DNA of 33,501 nt from Accumulibacter sp031732815 (GTDB lineage: Bacteria > Pseudomonadota > Gammaproteobacteria > Burkholderiales > Rhodocyclaceae): contig NZ_JAVMKF010000098.1 in NCBI RefSeq assembly GCF_031732815.1, positions 1 through 33,501 of the forward strand, written 5' to 3'. The position numbers and the translations under genes are program-made. The notes below the pieces were generated by a model. It had not been told where the DNA came from, searched no databases, and saw only the letters and a program-made list of their open reading frames with translations. Positions 15,991-24,855 of the stretch are shown here, in pieces; the stretch's first letter is position 1; the number at the start of each line of letters is the position of its first letter.

Positions 15991-16032
15991 GCATGATGTG
16001 GTCAGCAAGACCAAGATCACAAGGCCTGTAAG

Positions 16033-17209
16033 ATGGATACTGCCCAACTCCAACGGATCATGCAACAGTGGCACGTGATTCAACGCGAGCTGGTGCCAGA
16101 GCTGGCCGAGCAATTCGCATCGCTGACACCGAAATCGGAGAAGGTGGCCCACATCCTGAAATGGGTACACATCGAGGTATACACAGAAACATCGTCGTGT
16201 GGGGTGGGACGTCCGCGTTTCGAGCGAGCTTGCCTGGCGAACGCCTTTCTGGCCAAGGCGGTGCTCGGGTTGGCGATGATCGTTGGGCTGATCGAGCGGC
16301 TGCCGATCGATCGTGCGCTGCGCCGCATCTGTGGTTTCCCGCTGTACAAGGGACAGCCTTGCGCAGCCACCAACTTGCGCGCTGTCGACCAATTTGCCCA
16401 AGCCAGCGCAGGCCAGCGCGTGCATGAGGCCCTGGTCACGGAACCTTCCGGGGATCAACTGATCGTGCATCTCCGTCGCGAGGGTACGGCCATCGAAGCA
16501 CGCGAACACCCATCGCAGAAGGAAAGGCCGGCAGTGACGGTGGCCACCACCGGACAATCGGCCCAGTTGTCCGCGGCAGAGAGCCCTGCCCAAACGACTG
16601 CGCCTGAAGTGCCGGCACCGGCGAGAAGCCGCGCTCTTCGCCAGCGTGGCAAAGCGCGTCCGGCTGCGAAGGCCTCCCCGATCCAGCGCCAACGCGAGCA
16701 GACTTTGGCGCAAATGCTCGATGAGATCCCGACAGCAGGTGATCGCGGCAGGAAGTGCAATGCTCAAGTCGACCAGAACAGTTGGCGCCGATACAAGAAG
16801 CTGCATCTCCACACCGGCAATTGTGGCGTACCGATTACGGCACTCCCCTCCAGCGCCTCCATGCACGACAGCCTGGCTGCGATTCCCCTGTCGGCGACGA
16901 GCGCCAAACGCGTCACCAACCTGTACGACCTGATGGAGGCTGCCTCTTCCACCAGCAACTTGCGCGAGCACAGCAAGACCCCGGGCCACCTTCCCCTGAT
17001 CGATCACGAAGCGCAGCATGCAACGAAAGTCGAATTCTCCTCGGCTGAAGCGACTCGCTACCACGAACCTGCCGCCGACGAGCGCAGCAACACGCGGCTT
17101 CAGGACGAATTCGGCGCCAATACCCTCCCGGTCCAGGGCCCAGCGAAAGCACCTGATGTTCGGCGTCCTGGCGCTGTCCGCTGATCACTTGATCCCATCA
17201 AGGCAATGA
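16033..17209 (+). pseudogene. decayed DDE transposase (DUF772 / IS1182-like or IS5-superfamily)
   Basis: The frame from ATG 16033 is open for 383 codons and includes MIVGLIERLPIDRALRRIC, REGTAIEAREHPSQKE, QTLAQMLDEIPTA, GVPITALPSSASMHDS and KRVTNLYDLMEAA, the pattern of a DDE transposase with an N-terminal DUF772-like domain. Two lesions are apparent. Where I expect a catalytic Asp before TAIEARE there is Glu-Gly. Near the end the conserved tail (LMFGVLALSADHL) is in the +1 frame relative to the rest, so a frameshift separates residues up to about 375 from the true C-terminus at 17209. It is therefore probably inactive. Terminal repeats were not found. Family name is approximate. Confidence 0.75.
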
Positions 17210-17383
17210 ATTCCCTGCGTTCCAGCTCCGGCGACTATGCATCCGATGATGCAGGAGGGGGTTCCCATCGAGCAATCAAGACGATGCGATCAGCTTGACC
17301 GCTCGGCGACCGAGAGCTCGATGGCGAGAAGAATCACTCTCGGAGGGTGAATCCTGCGGCCCAGCAACTCGCCCTGGGGAGTT

Positions 17384-17412
17384 TTGCCAGCGGCTCACTT
17401 ATGCTGTATTAT
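17384..17412 (+). promoter_or_regulatory. sigma70-type promoter of the three-gene cargo operon
   Basis: TTGCCA (17384-17389; five of six match the -35 consensus) and TATTAT (17407-17412; five of six) are separated by exactly 17 bp, predicting a start near 17419 and a leader of about 47 nt. The -35 side is GC-rich like the transposase-derived sequence, while the -10 is where the AT-rich cargo begins, so the promoter straddles the junction. The rest of 17210-17466 holds no recognisable gene. Confidence 0.65.
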
Positions 17413-17466
17413 CTTTATGATTAAACAACAAAATCACTCCTGATTTACCATGGAAGAGGTGTCTTA

Positions 17467-18429
17467 GTGCTGGAAGTCTTTTTTACTGTAGATGTTGAAA
17501 TCTGGTGCGACGGATGGGTCAACATCGACCAGAAATTTCCTGGAGCATACCGAAAGTATATCCTCGGACCAACACCTGATGGTGATTTCGGCCTGCCCTA
17601 TCAACTGAGAGTTCTCAAAGATCATGGTCTTCTAGGTACCTTCTTTGTCGAACCACTTTTCTCGACGCGATTTGGGAAACAACCCCTTGAAGAGATTGTT
17701 GGTCTCATTAAGGAAAATGGACAGGAAGTTCAGTTGCATTTGCACTCTGAGTGGGTTGATGAATCGTTAGAGCCACTTATTCCTGATTCGACACGGAAAC
17801 GCCAATTTCTCTTTCAGTACTCTTTGGAAGAACAGAAGCGCCTGATCGAAGCAGGAATTTCACTGCTTACCAGCGCCGGCGCAACTGAAGTCAACGCATT
17901 TCGTGCAGGAAGTTTTGGCTTCAACCTGGATACTCTGCGTGCCTTGGCAGCCAATGGGATCAGCTTTGACAGCAGCTACAACGCAACCCTTTTTGGTCCA
18001 ACCAGTGGTTTGATGCCGAATCGCATAGTCATCGAACCAATAGAGTATGAGGGCGTCTTCGAATATCCGATGACGGTTTTCAAGGACGGCATCGGGTCAT
18101 TACGCCATGCTCAGCTTACAGCTTGTTCATATAGCGAAATCGAACATCTACTTTTCCAGGCATTGGAGGAACAACGCAATGCTTTCGTTATTCTTTTTCA
18201 CAATTTCGAACTACTTTCTCCGTCCAAGACAAGGCCAGATAGAATTGTGATCGATCGATTCATGAAGTTATGCAAATTTCTTGAAAAGAACCGAGACTCC
18301 TTCTGTGTCAAAGGCTTCCGAGAACTTCATCCAACAGTCGTGCCAGCTCACACGATTCCTCTGAAAGTAGATTTTTGGCGGACTGCAAACAGACTGGTTG
18401 AACAAGTTTATCGCAGGAGGCTTACATGA
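17467..18429 (+). CDS. NodB-type polysaccharide deacetylase family protein
   Basis: The 320-residue protein starts at GTG 17467 with AGAGG eight bases upstream; an ATG just before runs into a stop. FFTVDVEIW at 5-13 supplies the NodB motif-1 aspartate (Asp 9). LHLHSEWV with His 91 and His 93 resembles the metal-binding motif 2. NAFRAGSFGFN (Arg 146) resembles motif 3. FVILFHNFELL near residue 240 supplies a late histidine. Such enzymes remove N- or O-acetyl groups from polysaccharides; this group, with TVDVE and FRAG, resembles deacetylases of exopolysaccharide and XrtA/PEP-CTERM loci. There is no signal peptide, so it acts in the cytoplasm on a precursor or is exported unusually. It is AT-richer than the flanking genome. 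Its stop overlaps the next gene by four bases. Confidence 0.82.
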   Translation: MLEVFFTVDVEIWCDGWVNIDQKFPGAYRKYILGPTPDGDFGLPYQLRVLKDHGLLGTFFVEPLFSTRFGKQPLEEIVGLIKENGQEVQLHLHSEWVDESLEPLIPDSTRKRQFLFQYSLEEQKRLIEAGISLLTSAGATEVNAFRAGSFGFNLDTLRALAANGISFDSSYNATLFGPTSGLMPNRIVIEPIEYEGVFEYPMTVFKDGIGSLRHAQLTACSYSEIEHLLFQALEEQRNAFVILFHNFELLSPSKTRPDRIVIDRFMKLCKFLEKNRDSFCVKGFRELHPTVVPAHTIPLKVDFWRTANRLVEQVYRRRLT

Positions 18430-19364
18430 CTGCGTGGAGTGTCCGGGAAGTACCGCTAAAATATCAATTGAGTGACTGGAGTCTTTTTAGCATTTCACTG
18501 TCGCTTCAGTGCAGATCAGTTTCCCTTTTCGGTGAATCGCCGGTCAGCACACCTGAACCCCCTTCCCTTGACGAGCTGGCCGAGGGAAGCCAGGGTTTCA
18601 TGGTACGAGCACTCCCAATTGTCGATGAGCTTCCCCAGATCAGTGAGCGCAATGGATATATCTGCTACATTCCTCTGCAATATGAGCACTGCTATATCGA
18701 CCTGACGCTGACTTTTGACGATTATCAGAAGAAGTTTTCTTCGAAGACACGCTCAACAATCAACCGAAAAATCAAGAAATATGCTGAACATTGTGGTGGC
18801 AAGATCCATTGGAAAACGTTCAAGGAACCTGAACAGATTCGAGAATTCTTTGATCTGGCACGTCAAGTTTCAAAACTGACGTATCAAGAGCGCCTCCTGG
18901 ATGCCGGCATTCCTGAATCTGAAAGTTATGTTCGCCAGGCAGAATCGCTTGCTGCAGAAAATCGTGTACGTGCATTCATACTTTTCGATGGTGATCGGCC
19001 AATCTCCTATCTTTATTGCCCAGTTGAGCAGGGAGTGCTTATCTACGCCTACCTGGGGTACGACCCGGAGTATATGAAGCTCTCGGTTGGCATTGTACTC
19101 CAGTGGCTGGCGCTCGAAGTGCTCTTCGCTGACAACTGCTTCAAAGCGTTTGATTTTACTGAAGGGCAATCAGATCACAAGAGACTCTTCGCTACCCACC
19201 ATACTAGGCGTGCCAATGTCATTCTCGTCAAGGCTTCATTGCATAACAGAGTCATTATATACTCTCATTTTTTTATGAATCAATTCTCCCATTGGCTTGG
19301 TGCAACACTAAACAAGCTGGGTCTTCGAGCGAAGATCAGAAAATTAATCCGATTCAGGTTATAA
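18426..19364 (+). CDS. FemAB/BioF2-like GNAT-fold acyltransferase
   Basis: The start ATG overlaps the deacetylase stop (ATGA), so the genes are coupled. The 312-residue protein matches the Acetyltransf_6 / FemAB-like pattern. YIDLTLTFDDYQKKFSSKTR is followed by the basic helix STINRKIKKYAE, then REFFDLARQVSKLTYQERLL, VRAFILFDGDRPISYLYC (central strand), YAYLGYDPEYMKLSVGIVLQ and FKAFDFTEGQSDHKRLFA. This fold transfers acyl or aminoacyl groups to glycans, peptidoglycan precursors or lipids. A basic amphipathic C-terminus (about 285-312) may touch the membrane. The substrate is unknown; operon context suggests a sugar that the deacetylase prepares. AT-rich like its neighbours. Confidence 0.8.
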   Translation: MTAWSVREVPLKYQLSDWSLFSISLSLQCRSVSLFGESPVSTPEPPSLDELAEGSQGFMVRALPIVDELPQISERNGYICYIPLQYEHCYIDLTLTFDDYQKKFSSKTRSTINRKIKKYAEHCGGKIHWKTFKEPEQIREFFDLARQVSKLTYQERLLDAGIPESESYVRQAESLAAENRVRAFILFDGDRPISYLYCPVEQGVLIYAYLGYDPEYMKLSVGIVLQWLALEVLFADNCFKAFDFTEGQSDHKRLFATHHTRRANVILVKASLHNRVIIYSHFFMNQFSHWLGATLNKLGLRAKIRKLIRFRL

Positions 19365-19377
19365 GCGGGGGTATAAC

Positions 19378-19953
19378 ATGTTTAATCCAGCCAAGGAACT
19401 TGCAAAAAACATCGCTCGAATAATATTCGGAGAGTATTCGATCTATTACATTTACGGCAGCCCTGACAACTCTCACAATACTTCTCAAATCGAGTTGAAG
19501 TCAGGCCACAGCGTTCAAGTGGTCGACCTCGATACAGTCAAATCCAGCGCCGACCCATTGATTCGCGATCAGGTCAATTATCTTGGTTCCGAGGCGCTTG
19601 CTTACGCTTGCTATGTTGAGGACCGTATTGCAGGGCTTTGCATCTATTGGTTTGGAGAGCGCTACCAGAAGCGCAACTTCTGGCCACTCAAAGAAGGGGA
19701 AGCAAAACTTGTACAAATCGTTACCGTTCCTCAACTTCGTGGCGGCGGAATCGCGATGGAGCTGATCACCCGATCAAACATGGACATGTTGAAAAAGGGC
19801 TTCAGCAGGATGTATGCACGTATCTGGCATTCTAACGCACCATCTTTGCGCGCTTTCCAGCGGGCAGGCTGGACGCGACGCGCACTCTTGATCGAAATGA
19901 ATCCATTACGGCTTGGAAAGCCTATACGACTACGCCACGATCTCAAATCATGA
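19378..19953 (+). CDS. GNAT-family N-acetyltransferase
   Basis: The 191-residue protein begins 13 bp after the previous stop with a GGGGG-type Shine-Dalgarno region. LVQIVTVPQLRGGGIAMELI at about 118-137 is GNAT motif A with the Q-x-x-G-x-G/A acetyl-CoA loop. WHSNAPSLRAFQRAGW at about 155-170 is the N-x-x-S-x-R-x-F-x-x-x-G motif B. ALAYACYVEDRIAGLCIYWF supplies the preceding beta strands. It is the last gene of the cargo operon; its function is probably N- or O-acetylation of the same glycan or of a nucleotide sugar. Shortly after its stop the sequence switches to GC-rich transposase debris. Confidence 0.83.
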   Translation: MFNPAKELAKNIARIIFGEYSIYYIYGSPDNSHNTSQIELKSGHSVQVVDLDTVKSSADPLIRDQVNYLGSEALAYACYVEDRIAGLCIYWFGERYQKRNFWPLKEGEAKLVQIVTVPQLRGGGIAMELITRSNMDMLKKGFSRMYARIWHSNAPSLRAFQRAGWTRRALLIEMNPLRLGKPIRLRHDLKS

Positions 19954-19978
19954 AATCCTGTTCCAAAGATAAGCGTAG

Positions 19979-20221
19979 TGTCGCGCCGCTTTCCGCTCTG
20001 GCAAATCCCTCGACGCTTTCGATCTCGCCCGCCTGCCCAACCTCAACCGCGCTTTGATCGATGAACTCGCCACCGGTTGCTATATCGCCGAGAAGGTCCC
20101 CGTGCGTATTGCCGGCTCTTGCGGCACCGGCAAGAGCCATCTCGCCGAGGGCCTCGGCCATTGTGCCGTCCGTCAGGGCGTCGATACCCAATGCTCTCAA
20201 CCTGTCACGCAATTCGCATAA
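19979..20221 (+). pseudogene. IstB (IS21-family helper ATPase) fragment
   Basis: One frame between a TAG at 19976 and a TAA at 20219 reads AAFRSGKSLDAFDLARLPNL, then ALIDELATGCYIAEK, and the Walker A motif GSCGTGKSHLAEGLG followed by HCAVRQG. This is the central part of IstB. There is no start codon context, no Walker B and no IstA partner, so it is a dead internal fragment. The sequence from 20222 to 20340 has no clear assignment. Confidence 0.78.
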
Positions 20222-20339
20222 GTTGCGAGCAGTCACCCGAGAAGCCGCTTGCGCGCGAGGCCAGCCCAAGGCAGAGTACGCATCCACTTGGTACGTAGGT
20301 AAAGTCTTATATGCCGCGACCTTTATGTCGACGTCGTTG

Positions 20340-21114
20340 ACTGCTTTTCCAGGTTGTCGGTGAGCACCAGATGCTCTTCGAGCACCTCGACAAACTGCGC
20401 GACCACGACATTCGGGTGCTCGATCGCGATTACCCCGCGTAGTGGTCCTTCGCCGCCTTGACGCAACGAGGGCGCGACTTCTGCATGCGCGCAGACAGTC
20501 TCAATTTCGCCGCTATCCGAAGCTTCCGCCGATCCGGACTTGCCGAGCAGATGGTGACCCTGCCCGCCCCCGCCAAAAAGGATGCGCTCGATTATGAAAT
20601 CGCCGCAACGGCCTGCCAAGTACGCCTGATCCGCCAAGTGTGCGGCCAAAAGCTTCGTGTCCTGGTGACCTCGCTCCTGGCTCTCGACGCCTCCCCTGCT
20701 CACCAACTCGGCGCGCTCTACCACTCCCGCTGGAGATTTGAGGAAGCATTCCGCCGGATCAAGCACCGTCTCGCCCTGGAGCACCTGTCGGGCACGTCCT
20801 GGCTCGCCGCTCAACAGGACTTCGGCGCCAGAATCCTCGGCGACAAGCTCAACGCTCTGGCCGTCCATGCCACCAGCGACACCCTTGATCCCAACACCCG
20901 CCAGCCCTACTTCATCAACCGCGGCGACACCTTCTCGCGCATCAGGCGCACCCTCGGCCGCTGGCTTCTCCACGGCCTCGATGCCCTCGACAATGTCGCC
21001 TCCGTCTTCAGCCAACTCGTCAAGAATGTTGTCCAGATCAGGCCAAACCGATCATCCCCAGGAAAGTCCACCAAAAAGCCACATCTAGCAGAGGCTTACA
21101 AAGGGTCGGTATGA
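20340..21114 (+). pseudogene. IS4-family transposase remnant (C-terminal half)
   Basis: A frame reads EHQMLFEHLDKLRDHD, then IRVLDRDYPA and an in-frame TAG at 20440-20442, then WSFAALTQRGRDFCMR and on to the end. The IS4 Y-(2)R-(3)E-(6)K signature is intact in LYHSRWRFEEAFRRIKHRL. LEHLSGTSWLAAQQDFGARI follows, which is the usual IS4 tail. The N-terminal half with the first catalytic Asp is missing, and a TGA lies just upstream. It is therefore non-functional. Confidence 0.82.
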
Positions 21115-21772
21115 CATCGTTTTGGCAGCTTGAGAGCATTGCCTGCGCCCGGCCTGGAACCCCTGGCTGCGCAGGAGATTGCGCCACATGCGCGCACCGG
21201 CAAAGGAGTGCTCAAGATGCAACTCGCCGATGCTATGCATCAGCGCCAGCGCCCCATGCTCCGGCGAAACTTTGCTGGCGTGCAGTAGGCGCTTGAACGC
21301 GTCCGCCGGAGGAGCGCGCCCTGATACGGAACGGGGAGCTTGTGCTTGCGGTCGAGCATCGTCCTGCGGGAAGCCTGTCCACCTTGGTTGAGCCCCTGTT
21401 CTGGAAAATCGTTCTCCAGCGTCAGCATCCCGATCTTGGCGGGCGGTTTGGTCCGGTCCGGATCAGCGCTCGCCGGATGGCTCGCGTCGCCAAGAGCCTG
21501 AACCGCACGTTCCGTCAGTTGCCGCTTCCAGTCCGTGATCTGGTTCGGGCGGACGTCGTACTGCTGCACGACATCGACTGCTGCGCCAACTCCGCCAACG
21601 TCTTGTCGCTCTTCAGCGCCACCAGCGCCACCTGCCCATTGAATCGCCGCGTGTCGTTCTACCTCGTCTGTCTCACCATGCCATGCTCTCGCTCGTGTTG
21701 GAGCTGCTTCCGAAGCGATTCGATGGGGCAAGACGACCACTTGTCATCCTGCTATGCGAATCTCCGAGGCCA
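21115..21772 (-). pseudogene. IS3-family transposase orfAB remnant (right copy)
   Basis: On the minus strand, after a terminal repeat from 21772 and frameshifted beginnings of orfA, the frame reads QQYDVRPNQITDWKRQLTER, then AKIGMLTLENDFPEQGLNQ and MLDRKHKLPVPYQGALL. That is the end of OrfA running without a stop into the start of OrfB. The remainder of OrfB, including the DDE core, is deleted or unrecognisable. It is an inverted relative of the left copy at 15574. Confidence 0.8.
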
Positions 21773-21792
21773 CCACTGCTGCCAGCGGTGGC

Positions 21793-24534
21793 TCACTTGC
21801 CGAGTCCCTTGCGCGTGTCGCCGGCGATTACCAGAACGATTTTCTCGGCGTCGATGTGGCGGCAAAAGGCTTCGCTGACCTGCTCCGGGCGAAGCGCAGC
21901 GATGCGGATCTCGAAGTCGTGCGCAAACTGCCAGTCGCGCTCCAGGTCGAGGTAGCTTAGCCAGCGCGCGGCAACTGCGTTGTCCTGCGAACGGGCAATC
22001 GCGTTCGATTCGAGGATGCCGCGTTTGGCTTCCGCCACCTCCTCCCGCGTGAAACCGTCGCGACAGGCGCGCAGCAGTTCTTCGCGGAAAGCTTTTTCGG
22101 CCAGCGCTGCGTTCTGCGGTGCGACCATGGCAGAGAAGCTCCAGGTGGAGAGCGCCTGGCGGCTGCCGAGCAGAAGTTGCGAATCGGTGCTGTAACTGAT
22201 GCCCTCCTTCTGCCGCAGGCGGTCGACCAGCCGATTCGACAGGGCCGAACTGCCGCCGAAGATGTAGTTGGCAACGTAGAGCGCCGGCGCATCGGGGTCG
22301 GCGTCGCGCAGCGCGAGGTCGAGCCGCGCCCGGAGAACGGCGCTTTCCTTGTCGGTGGTGTCGATTACCAGCCGCTGCGGCGCGACGCTGCGAAACTCTC
22401 GTTCGACGCGCGCGTAGGGCGACGGCGAACCGTAGGTCGCGTACAGCGAGCGCAACTCGTCCTCGACCGGCGCAACCGCGAAATCGCCGACGATGGCCAT
22501 TTCGCCGCGCGCCGTGCCGATCAACTCACGGTGATAAGCCAGCACATCGGCGAGCGTCGTCCGCTGCACTTCTTCGATGCGCTCGGCAAGCCGCGCGTGG
22601 TAGCGCGGGTCGCCACGCGGATAGGTGTTGAAGTGCGCATTGAGCTGGTCGCGCGAGAGCTCCTCGGGATTGTCGATCTGCCCCTGCAACGAGGTCAGAT
22701 ACTCGCGCTTCAGGCGTTCGAATTCAGCCGGCGGGAAACTCGCTTCGTGCATGAGTTCGAAAACCAGACGCAACGCTTCCGGCAGCTTGTCGCGCGTCGT
22801 TTCGAAGCGCGTCAGGCTGCCGCGAACCTTCAGACGGGTCAACGCATCGGCAATCTGCTGGCGCGTCAAGCGGTTCGTTCCGCGCCCCAGCATGGCGATC
22901 GCCAGCGCCCCGGTCAGATTGCGCTGGCGCAGCGTCTCCTCGTTCCCCCAGCGAAAGCGCATGGCGACATTGACGATCTGACCGCGGTTCTTCTTGGGCA
23001 ACAGGGCGACCTTCAGATCGCCGTAACGGCGACGCAAGGTGCGCTGGTTCAGGTTCTCGGGCGAGGGCTCGAAAATCTCGCCGGCGTCGATTTCCTGCGG
23101 CGGCCGGAAATCGGCCAGCAACTCGGCTGCGCTCGGTGCGACCGGAACGATCGCCCGCAGCGGCTCGTCCTCCGGAATGAAGGAACCCATCACCCGGTTG
23201 TCGCGCAGGAAGTATTTGCCCGCCGCAATATCGACCTGCTCCGGCGTGATCCGCTCGAGCTGCTCGCGGGCAAGGAAGAACAGGCGCCAGTCGCCCAACG
23301 CGATGTACTCGGAGAGCGTCACGGCAAAGGTCTCGGGATCGGCGAGCGCCCTTTCGTAGCTCGTGCGCGACTGTTCGACGACTCGTTCGAGTTCGCTCGT
23401 CGCCGTCGCCGTGCGCGCGAAGCCGCCCTCGATGACCTCGATCATCCGCTCGCGCGCACGTTCGAGCGAATCGCCCTTGTTGAGCACCGCGCCGAAGACG
23501 ACGAAGCCGGGGTCGCGCGTTTCGACCGGATAGGCATAGACCTGCGTCGCCAGGCCGCTCAGCACGAGCGCCTGATAGAGGCGACCGTTCGGCGTGTCGC
23601 CGAGGATCTCGCTAGCCATCGCCAGCGCGTCGGCGTCGGGGTGCAAACTGGCCGGCGTGCGGTAGGCAAGGGTCAGCAACTGGACTTCGCCCTTGCGCCG
23701 GACGACAAACTGACGCTCGCCGTCGGCCGTCGGTTCGCTCGTCCACGCCGCCGGAAGCTTGCGTGCCGGCTTGGCCATCCTGCCAAACGAGGCGACGATC
23801 CAGTCGAGCGTGCGCTGCTCGTCGATCTTGCCGGCGACGACGAGGACGGCGTTGTCGGGCTGGTAGAACTTGCGATAGAACGCCTGCAGGTTTTCGATCC
23901 TGACCTGCTCGATGTCGCTGCGCGCGCCGATCGTGCTCTTGCCGTAGTTGTGCCAGTCGAAGAGCAGCGCCTGCATGCGCTTGAACATGACGCTCGCCGG
24001 TTCATTCTCGCCCATCTCGAATTCGTTGCGCACGACGCTCATTTCAGTATCGAGGTCGCCCCGCGCGATGAACGAGTTGAGCATCGCGTCCGCCTGCCAG
24101 GCCAGCGCCCAGCGCAGGTTGTCGTCCTTGGCCGGAAAAGTAAGGTAGTAGTTCGTCCGGTCGAACCAGGTCGTACCGTTGATTTCGAAGCCGCGCGCGC
24201 GAAACTCGCGCGTCGGATCGGGAAAGTTCTTCGATCCTTTGAAGATCATGTGTTCGAGCAGGTGCGCCATGCCCGTTTCGCCGTAGTTCTCGTGGCGCGA
24301 GCCGACCAGGTAGGTGAGATTGACCGTCACCGTCGGTTTTCCGCCATCGGCAAAGAGGATGAAGCGGAAACCGTTGTTCAGCCGGTATTCGCTGATGCCT
24401 TCGACGGTCGCCACGCGCTCGACACCGGACGGGAGCTTGAGCGCTGCCGCCGGGCGCGCCTGCGCGTTGAATGCCAGGCTGGCGAAGGCCAGCCAGACCA
24501 TCGCACGCGCGAGGACATTCCACAACTGATTCAT
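21793..24534 (-). CDS. M16-family zinc peptidase (pitrilysin/insulinase-like), secreted
   Basis: The ATG at 24534 (MNQLWNVLARAMVWLAFASL) has an AAGGAGG Shine-Dalgarno site and starts a signal peptide with probable cleavage after AFNAQA. The mature protein holds two M16 halves in 913 residues. The active half has the inverted zinc motif HLLEH at 91-95 and the third ligand Glu at about 171 in the VVRNEFEMGENEP region. The second half, from about residue 480, lacks HxxEH and supplies the R/Y-type substrate pocket. M16B periplasmic enzymes of this kind degrade peptides; the substrate is unknown. It is transcribed towards the island, whose border lies 20 bp beyond its stop. Confidence 0.92.
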   Translation of the reverse strand: MNQLWNVLARAMVWLAFASLAFNAQARPAAALKLPSGVERVATVEGISEYRLNNGFRFILFADGGKPTVTVNLTYLVGSRHENYGETGMAHLLEHMIFKGSKNFPDPTREFRARGFEINGTTWFDRTNYYLTFPAKDDNLRWALAWQADAMLNSFIARGDLDTEMSVVRNEFEMGENEPASVMFKRMQALLFDWHNYGKSTIGARSDIEQVRIENLQAFYRKFYQPDNAVLVVAGKIDEQRTLDWIVASFGRMAKPARKLPAAWTSEPTADGERQFVVRRKGEVQLLTLAYRTPASLHPDADALAMASEILGDTPNGRLYQALVLSGLATQVYAYPVETRDPGFVVFGAVLNKGDSLERARERMIEVIEGGFARTATATSELERVVEQSRTSYERALADPETFAVTLSEYIALGDWRLFFLAREQLERITPEQVDIAAGKYFLRDNRVMGSFIPEDEPLRAIVPVAPSAAELLADFRPPQEIDAGEIFEPSPENLNQRTLRRRYGDLKVALLPKKNRGQIVNVAMRFRWGNEETLRQRNLTGALAIAMLGRGTNRLTRQQIADALTRLKVRGSLTRFETTRDKLPEALRLVFELMHEASFPPAEFERLKREYLTSLQGQIDNPEELSRDQLNAHFNTYPRGDPRYHARLAERIEEVQRTTLADVLAYHRELIGTARGEMAIVGDFAVAPVEDELRSLYATYGSPSPYARVEREFRSVAPQRLVIDTTDKESAVLRARLDLALRDADPDAPALYVANYIFGGSSALSNRLVDRLRQKEGISYSTDSQLLLGSRQALSTWSFSAMVAPQNAALAEKAFREELLRACRDGFTREEVAEAKRGILESNAIARSQDNAVAARWLSYLDLERDWQFAHDFEIRIAALRPEQVSEAFCRHIDAEKIVLVIAGDTRKGLGK

Positions 24535-24855
24535 GACGCTTGCCTCCTTGCACGAGATCGATCCACACGCCCGTACTGCCATCGCCGCGGCGCCCGCGCG
24601 GGCGGCCTGACGAGCTGCCGATTATAGGCTGCCCGGCGCTGGGCAGCACACCGCGGGCGGCCACCGCGCGGCTTTCCGACGCCCGGCACGACGCACCGCT
24701 GGGCACCGGCGCTGACTGCGGCAATCGCCGGAAATGACAGATTTAGCGATATCATTGTTCGTCCGCCGCTGACTGAAGGTATTCTGGCTACAATTGGCGC
24801 AGGCGGATTTGCCCTTTGCGAGGTCGGCAGCGGGCGCGCTAAGCAGGGGGAACAG
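24535..24855. other. divergent intergenic region between the M16 peptidase and motA
   Basis: This 321-bp region should carry both promoters. On the minus strand a perfect TATAAT lies at 24626-24621, about 85 nt before the peptidase ATG, but with a poor -35. On the plus strand TACAAT lies at 24789-24794, about 60 nt before motA, also with no good -35 (CTGACT is only 14 bp away). No sigma28-type site is evident. The half next to motA is noticeably less GC-rich. Confidence 0.4.

Larger units (their letters stand above)
15574..21772. mobile_element. composite IS-bounded accessory island carrying an AT-rich three-gene cargo
   Basis: The left edge (from 15574) reads TGGCCCCGGAAATTC. The right edge on the minus strand (from 21772) reads TGGCCTCGGAGATTC. 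From these ends both sides remain alignable into a transposase orfA of the same IS3-type element, in inverted orientation. Between them lie remnants of at least three other IS families and an intact AT-rich operon. The island sits between the stops of two convergent core genes, 38 bp from one and 20 bp from the other. Whether it ever moved as a unit is inference; both bounding IS copies are dead. Confidence 0.65.

Noticed and set aside
19943..20287. Minus-strand frame of 114 residues
   Set aside because: It is antisense to the IstB fragment, which has a clear Walker A motif on the plus strand.
21773..21795. Hairpin near CCACTGCTGCCAGCGGTGG as intrinsic terminator of the M16 gene
   Set aside because: The stem is good but its loop is very short and there is no T-run on the minus strand, so only a weak case; the island border falls here.
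22177..24627. Long plus-strand open frame opposite the M16 peptidase
   Set aside because: Shadow of the peptidase gene; composition is typical of antisense frames and no domain is recognisable.
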